From NCBI GenBank assembly GCA_029851415.1, contig CM056742.1:77738748-77802747 (forward strand): a stretch of 64,000 bases of DNA, written 5' to 3'. The notes beneath the pieces were generated by a model. It saw only the letters and a program-made list of their open reading frames with translations, was not told the origin of the DNA and ran no database searches. The stretch comes from Eretmocerus hayati. Its lineage: Eukaryota; Arthropoda; Insecta; Hymenoptera; Aphelinidae. The translations under genes and the position numbers were made by a program. Positions 57,689 through 64,000 of this stretch are shown piece by piece. Positions within the stretch are counted from its first letter, which is position 1; the number at the start of each line of letters is the position of its first letter.

Positions 57689-59690
57689 CTGACTACTGCC
57701 TTTTTCTGTGTACATGTTCTCACACCTCTACAGTGAGTCACTGCGATATTGGAGTATACAATGTGCCAACGCTCAGATTCGTGTACGGCGCATGGCAGGT
57801 CAATTGTATTTCTCAACTTATTTTGCTTGATCCATCCATCTTTGATACTATTGCTCTTGTATTTCGGAAAGATGAGCACGTTCTGGTTGTTGAAGAGTCC
57901 GGTTGCAGTTCACCTTCAAAATCAATCGCTCATCATACACATTACTGTTCATTCCTGCTGCAAGTTTCACTTTTTGTGAGAGAGCGCGTGCATGACGCAC
58001 TTGTCACCGGTCTTCCAAGAACTCTGGTAATGGTGTTGTTCATATTGTTGTCGCCGTGCATTCTTCCCCTTGTAGACTTCGATCTTTCTTCCGAACTTGA
58101 ACAGTGGATCTCAATTCGCGCAGGGCTCTGATTTTCCATGCACACTTCTTTGCGCAGAAAATGATAATGTTTCCTTGTTCTAAACTTCTGCGGACTCCTC
58201 GGGCGCGGGTGGAGTTCTCGTACCTTCTACGGGGTTATCAAGTATCGGCAATCCCGCGTCACTCGAATCGACGTCATCCGGTGTATTCATAGACACGATC
58301 ACTCTCGCACTTATGTCACTGTTTTTGTAATGCTGCGCGCAAGCACTTGTACACGTACTCATTTTCCGCGCTTATTTCTGAACTTCACATTGTCCTCGCT
58401 GTCTTTGCGGTTCGTTTATCCATACAAACTTACGTTCTGTCATATTTTTGGCGTGGGTTATAGCTTGCATTCCAAATATAGTGATATTCTCATAAGGGTT
58501 GGTGAATTTCGTTGCTGACCTCGCTGTTGAGCTGTTTTCTTCCGCCGATGACAGGATTCTTCTCCATCATATCCATATTCATTGAAAATACAACATTGAA
58601 CTCACAAGGAGCGACCACAGTGATTGGGTCGTCAATCGCCTCCAAGATCCTTTTATAGTTTGGTACTACCCAGAATATGGAGAATTCAGAGAAACTCCGT
58701 CCAATGGGCCTCCTGTCCAGAGATACAGCCGCTGAGATTAACATTGCTCATATAGGCTCATGTTGAAAAAATGATATCTATAAACATACTGATAATGCTA
58801 ACGTTTTTGACCGTAGCTCTGAAAAGGAGGCCCATTGGACGGAGTTACTCTGGATTCTTCATAATCTAGGTAGTACCAAACTGTGAACAAACCTTGGATG
58901 TGATTGACAACCCAAACACTGTGGTCCCCCTTGTTGGTCTAATTATGATATAACCTTCGCTTTGTACTCGACCTTCTTATTCCGTAATTATTGAGTCGTG
59001 TACCTCGGGTAACCTATTTGATCATGCGATTCGACGAACTCCTTATTGCTCATGAGAAACAACGTCATTTGAATTGATTTCATTGCGCTAAATATTAAAC
59101 TTCCGGACACTTGACCCACGAGCTGTACCTTTATTTAACTCAAATTTCTCCCCGAAATTCTACCTTTTAATTTCATTTTGCCTTGATTTGTAATCTCATC
59201 TCTGTTTTGAATTCTTATTAGATTTCTCATCCGATTTCTTATTCGATTTCTAATTTAATCCCTGCCTCGTCTGATTCATTGAATGATTCCACTTTCCTTC
59301 CTCATAGACTTTTTATGAACTTTTCGAAGCGTTTCCGTATACATCACGCGTCTTCTACATATTTCATGTGCATTCATACGCGTCCCAAAAATTATGAATA
59401 ATGGTGAGTCTTCGGTCATACTTAATGAATTTGACTTGTGCCCAAATCGGAATTCTCCAATGTACCTACTTGGCTCTCAATATTTCTCGGCAAAATAGTT
59501 CTTGTATATTTGATATCGTGAGTCACCTCTCTGATTGGGCTCGCTTACCATGAAAAGAAATCATTGCGCGAACTCTTACGCTATTGAGATAAGCGCCATT
59601 TCGATGATTATTTATTTATATATGAATCTTACTATGGTAACGAGATTTCAATCCCTGATCTATGCCATTTTCTTTAGAAAAAAATTTCAT
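57689..59690. other. Mostly unique DNA
   Basis: No gene recognised. A plus-strand open frame (57733-58131) and a minus-strand one (58490-58744) lack family features. An inverted repeat lies at 58654-58888. Confidence 0.4.
58654..58888. repeat. Inverted repeat, about 75-bp arms
   Basis: 58654-58729 and 58809-58888 are complementary at roughly 80-85 percent (shared ACTCCGTCCAATGGGCCTCC and GTTTGGTACTACC), with a loop of about 80 bases. Confidence 0.75.
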
Positions 59691-59699
59691 TCATCAACT

Positions 59700-61260
59700 C
59701 TTCTCAAAATGTGAATAGTTCGCACACGCGAACGTTGAGACGACTCGCGTGGGCGGGCAATTCATATCTCATGGAAATTTGCACCTCGCGTACGCCAAAT
59801 TTGGATAGCGTCTTGTGCGCGATCGGCATTTCCTCTCCTTTAGCCTCGCCCACGCGAACATTCACCTCACATGCGCGAGAATACTCATGTGGTGCGATAG
59901 ACATCTCACTTGATTTGCGCCCGTAATCGTCAAGATGCATCGCGTGCGCAAACACTCCGAGACTCGCGCACGCGAACTTTAGGATGACTCACGTGCACGG
60001 GAAATTCATATTCTCAAGGAATTTGGAGCTCGCGTACGCTGATTTTTGATAGCGCTTGTGCGCGATCAGCATCTCCTCTTCCTTAGCCTCGCGAACCAGA
60101 ATAGGTATTTCAATCTCGCGTGGAAAACCATTTGATGCAGTGGACTCCTCGTCTGATTCGCGTACGCGAATGAAGAATTGACTCGCGTGCGCGGGGGGCT
60201 CATATTCTTAAGGAATTCGGAGTTCGCGTACGCTGAGTTTGGATAACATCTTGTGTGCGGTCGGCGTCTTCTCCTCCTCAGCCTCGCGTACGCGAATATG
60301 GACCTCACACGCGCAAAAATACCCATGTTGTGCGATAGACATTTCAGTTGACTCGCGTACGTAATCGTGAAGATGCCTCGCGTGCGCGAGCAAACCGAGA
60401 CTCGCGTACGCAAATCCGAAGCTGACTCGCGAGCGCGAGTGACTCGGATCCCGCGTACGCTGAGTTTAGATAACATCCTGTGCGCGATCGGCATCTTCTC
60501 CTCCTCAGCCTCGTGTACGCGAATATGTACCTCACACGCGCGAGAATACCCATGTGGTGCGATAGACATCTCAGTTGACTCGTGTGAGTAATCGTGAAGA
60601 TGCCTCGCGTGCGCGAGCAACCCAAGACTCGCGTACGCGAAGGAAAGTTGACTCGCGTGCGCGAACGACTCGGATTTCACGTACGATGAGTTAGGAAAAC
60701 ATCTCGTGCGTGATCGGCATTTCCTCCTCTTCAGTCTCGCATACGCGAATATGTATCTCACATTCACGAGAATACTCATGTGATGCGATGGACATCTCAG
60801 TTGATTCGCGTACGTAAACGTGAAGGTGCCTCGCTTGCGCGAGCAAATCGAAACTCGCGTACGCAAATCTAAAGCTGACTCGCGTGCGCGAGCGACTCGG
60901 ATCTCGGGTACGCGGGCGACTCGGATCTCGCGTACGCTGAGCTTGGATAACATCTCGTGCGCGATCGGTATCTTCTCCTGCTCAGCCTAGCGTACACGAA
61001 TATGTATCTCACTCGCGGGAGAATACACATGTGGTGCGATAGACATCTCAGTTGATTCGCGTACGTAAACGTAAAAATGCCTCGCGTGCGCGAGCAGGCC
61101 GAGACTCGCGCACGCGAGCGACTCATAATCCCAACCGATTTGGAGCTCGCGTACGCTGGGTTTGGATAACATCTTGTGCGCGATCGGCATTTCCTCCTCT
61201 TCAGCCTCACGGACGCGAATATGTATCCCTTTCGCACGAGAATACCCGTATGATGCCATC
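59700..61260. repeat. CpG-rich minisatellite, about seven units of 190-250 bp
   Basis: The block CGATCGGCATCTTCTCCTCC or close variants recurs near 59820, 60067, 60253, 60487, 60713, 60963 and 61183. Units are full of TCGCGTACGCGA-type palindromes and CGCG. The long minus-strand open frame 60066-60953 arises because unit lengths happen to keep a frame open; its protein is a low-complexity Arg/Ser repeat without homology I know. Confidence 0.85.
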
Positions 61261-63514
61261 GATCGCCATTAACTTTCCGACATCCACGTCGAGAAGAATG
61301 ATGTGAATGAAAGGGAAAAGCGGTCAATTAATTCGTTGTTTGAATAGAATCCGCAAATTCTTACATCTGCTCTGAATCTTAGGGAGCGTCGACTACCGCT
61401 TGAGCATCGAATCGTCTTCTCACGAATTTTTATGCTGAAATATCAATTGCCATTGACTTTCCAACATCCACGTCGGAAAAAATGATGTGAATGAAGGCGG
61501 AAAGCGGTGAAATAATCCGTAGTTTGATTGAAATCCGCAAATTTTTACATCTGCAGCTTTGCATTTTAGGGAGCTTCGACTACCGCTCGAGCGTCGGGTC
61601 TTTTTCTCGCGGATTTGAATCCTGAAATATCGATCGCCATTGACTTCTCAACATCCACGTCGTAACTAATGATGTGAATGGAGGGGGGAAGCGGTCAATT
61701 GATTCGTAGTTTGATTAGAACCCGCAAATTCCCACATCTATCCCGAATCTGAGGGAGCGTCGACTACCGCTCGAGCATCGGGTTATCTCCTCGCAAACCC
61801 ATATTTTTGAGAATTGATCGTCATCGACCCCTCTACTTCCCGATAACGGGAAACGTGGCGAATGGAAGACAAAGTATATCAAATGCTGAGGCGTTTCATC
61901 GGAATCTACTGACTCGATAACGCATCGAACTGCGGAGGGCGTTGACAACCGTTCGCGCGTCGGGTCATCTTGTCGCGAATCTTTATTCTGAGATATCGAT
62001 CGCCATCAACTTTTCAAAATCCGCGTCGAAGAGAATAATGTGAATGAAAGGGGAGAGCGGTCAATTTATTCGCAGTTTGATTAGAATCCGCAAATTATGA
62101 CATCTGCTTGAATGTTAGGGGGCGTCGACTACCGCTCGAGCGTCGTGTCATCTTCTTGCGAAATCTTGTTCTGTAATATCAGTCGCCATGGACTTTTCAA
62201 CAGAAAAGAATGATGTAAATGAAGGGGGAAAGCGGTCAATTAATTCGCAGTTTGATTAGAATCCGCAAATTCTTACATCTGCTCCGAATCTTAGGGAGCG
62301 TCGACTACCGCTCGGGCACGGGGTTATCTTCTCGCGAACCCATATCTTTGAAAATTGATCGTCATCGGCTCCTCTACTTCCTGATAACGGGGAACGTAGC
62401 GAATGAAAGACAAAGTATATCGAATGACGAGGCGTTCGTTCGGAGTCTACTGACTCGATGAAGCATCGATCTGCGGAGGGCGTCGACAACCTTTCGCGCG
62501 TCGGGTCATCTTGTCGCGAATCTTTATTCTGAGATATCGATCGCCATCAACTTTTCAACATCCACGTCGAAGAGAATGATGTGAATGAAGGGGGAAGCGG
62601 TCAATTTATTCGCAGTTTCATTTGAATCCGCAAATTCTAACATCTGCTCGAATGTTAGGGGGCGTCGACTACCGCTCAAGCGTCGGGTCATCTTCTTGCG
62701 AAATCTTGTTCTGTAATATCAGTCGCCATGAACTTTTCAACATCCACGTTGAGAAGAATGATGTGAATGAAGGGGGGAAGCGGTCAATTAATCCGCAGTT
62801 TGATTAGAATCCGCAAATTCTTACATCTGCTCCGAATCTTAGGGAGCGTCGACTACCGCTCGAGCATCGGATTATCTTCTGGCGAACCCATATTTTTTTA
62901 AAAATTGATCGTCATCGGCTCCTCTACTTCCCGATAACGGGAAACGTAGCGAATGAAAGACAAAGTATATCGAATGCCGAGGCGTTCGGTCGGAGGCTAC
63001 TGACTCGATAACGCATCGATCTGCGGAGGGCGTCGACAACCGTTCGCGCGTCGGGTCATCTTGTCGCGAATCTTTATTCTGAGATATCGATCGCCATAAA
63101 CTTTTCAACATCCACGTCGAAGAAAATGATGTGAATGAAGGGGGGAATCGGTCAATTTATTCGCAGTTTGATCAGAATCCGCAATTTCTGACATCTGCTT
63201 GAATGTTAGGGGGCGTCGACTACCGCTCAAGCGTCGGGTCATCTTCTTGCGAAATCTTGTTCTGTAATATCAGTCGCCATGAACTTTTCAACATCCACGT
63301 TGAGAAGAATGATGTGAATGAAGGGGGGAAGCGGTCAATTAATTCGCAGTTTGATTAGAATCCGCAAATTCTTACATCTGCTCCGAATCTTAGGGAGCGT
63401 CGACTACCGCTCGAGCATCGGATTATCTTCTGGCGAACCCATATTTTTAAAAATTGATCGTCATCGGCTCCTCTACTTCCCGATAACGGGAAACGTAGCG
63501 AATGAAAGACAAAG
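61255..63514. repeat. Satellite with about 183-bp monomers in a three-monomer (about 548-bp) unit
   Basis: The C-type monomer landmark CTCTACTTCCCGATAACGGG recurs near 61830, 62372, 62920 and 63471. Between these lie two monomers of another type starting ATCGATCGCCAT or ATCAGTCGCCAT with ATCCACGT and GTCGACTACCGCT. The first 600 bases hold only the A/B type, before the trimer pattern starts. Confidence 0.85.
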
Positions 63515-63516
63515 TA

Positions 63517-64000
63517 CACTACCGGTCAAAAGTCTGAGGACACCTGGGAATCAGACTGATGATTTTCGGAGTTGGATATCTCAGAACCTGTTGGTCGTAG
63601 AGAGCTCTGCGTGGTTGCATTTCGTAGCTCATATCGAGCACTTTCAAATCTATTTTCAGTATTTTTCGTCCCGCGTATTATACCGGAGACACACGAGTCA
63701 GAAGAATGCCTTTTTTCGCAATTTTTCAGGCTAGGTACGAACGCCCGCCGATTTTGGAGAGATTGTTGGATCGCTACGAAACCTATGACATCTTCAAGCC
63801 CATGAAAAAACCTTTAAAATCCGTTTTTGAACGTCTCCCAAAGTGGTTCTGGTTCCGAGATATGACTGATTTTGCTAAGGGTGTTTGTATCTCAAAAAAT
63901 CACACGGTAATCCAAAAATGACGAGAAACAGCCCGTTTTGAGGCATCTGACCCTCATTTCTGCAAGAGTTTGACTCAACATCGAAATTGCCAAAGGAAAT
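63517..64000 (+). mobile_element. Tc1/mariner-type element, left end (truncated by window edge)
   Basis: The satellite is broken at TA (63515-63516) by CACTACCGGTCAAAAGTCTG, a start typical of Tc1-like terminal repeats. The remainder to the window edge shows a weak open frame (63706-63921) but no clear transposase motif yet. Confidence 0.6.

Noticed and set aside
57733..58131. 132-codon plus-strand open frame
   Set aside because: No domain recognised and no supporting start or splice signals.
60066..60953. 295-codon minus-strand open frame
   Set aside because: It is a by-product of the CpG-rich tandem repeat. The protein is an Arg/Ser repeat mirroring the DNA units, with no start context or domain.

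Overview
This is a eukaryotic, AT-rich, very repeat-dense window, most likely from an insect. Support: a PC4/SUB1 transcription coactivator gene (1978-2427), a gene with GT-AG intron boundaries, and pogo, hAT, Tc1/mariner-type, Ty3/gypsy, BEL/Pao and Penelope-like relics. A hymenopteran host is my guess from the style of the gypsy proteins, not something the sequence proves. Only one ordinary host gene (PC4) is convincing; nearly everything else is mobile DNA or satellite.

Layout. 1-0.2 kb: end of a BEL/Pao gag-like fragment. 0.67-1.85 kb: a long-terminal-inverted-repeat element with a 4-bp target duplication just upstream of PC4. 2.7-12.3 kb: a decayed Ty3/gypsy element with leader tandem repeats, gag (split by an 804-bp pogo-type insertion), a pol remnant lacking protease and the reverse transcriptase catalytic part but keeping RNase H and integrase, and a third ORF with zinc-knuckle-like cysteines and a coiled coil. 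GGAC-rich noncoding DNA up to about 15.6 kb may be its long 3' end. 16.5-20.9 kb: a GATA-motif tandem repeat and members of a large foldback family (here called R1, ends near TCACCAGGGGGGTCTGG). One member carries a Penelope-like hairpin insertion with hammerhead-ribozyme-like cores. 20.9-23.0 kb: mostly unique DNA.

23.0-57.7 kb is the striking part, two nested inverted duplications. The outer pair (23039-32385 and 53870-57688) consists mainly of a roughly 481-bp satellite organised in 963-bp dimers on the left. The inner pair (37794-42545 and 45484-50279) is a nearly exact inverted duplication of about 4.8 kb arms containing R1 elements. Its spacer holds a two-exon hAT transposase gene whose frame stays open across a consensus intron. 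Between the two levels lie several foldback/TIR elements (33.9-37.2 kb), a 185-bp exon-like tandem repeat (50.0-52.1 kb), a tRNA-like sequence and a further long-TIR element (52.5-53.4 kb).

57.7-59.7 kb is mostly unique. 59.7-61.3 kb is a CpG-rich minisatellite, 61.3-63.5 kb is a three-monomer higher-order satellite, and from 63517 a Tc1/mariner-type element begins and runs off the right edge. No CRISPR, operon or bacterial feature is present. Boundaries and repeat identities were judged by eye and are approximate.
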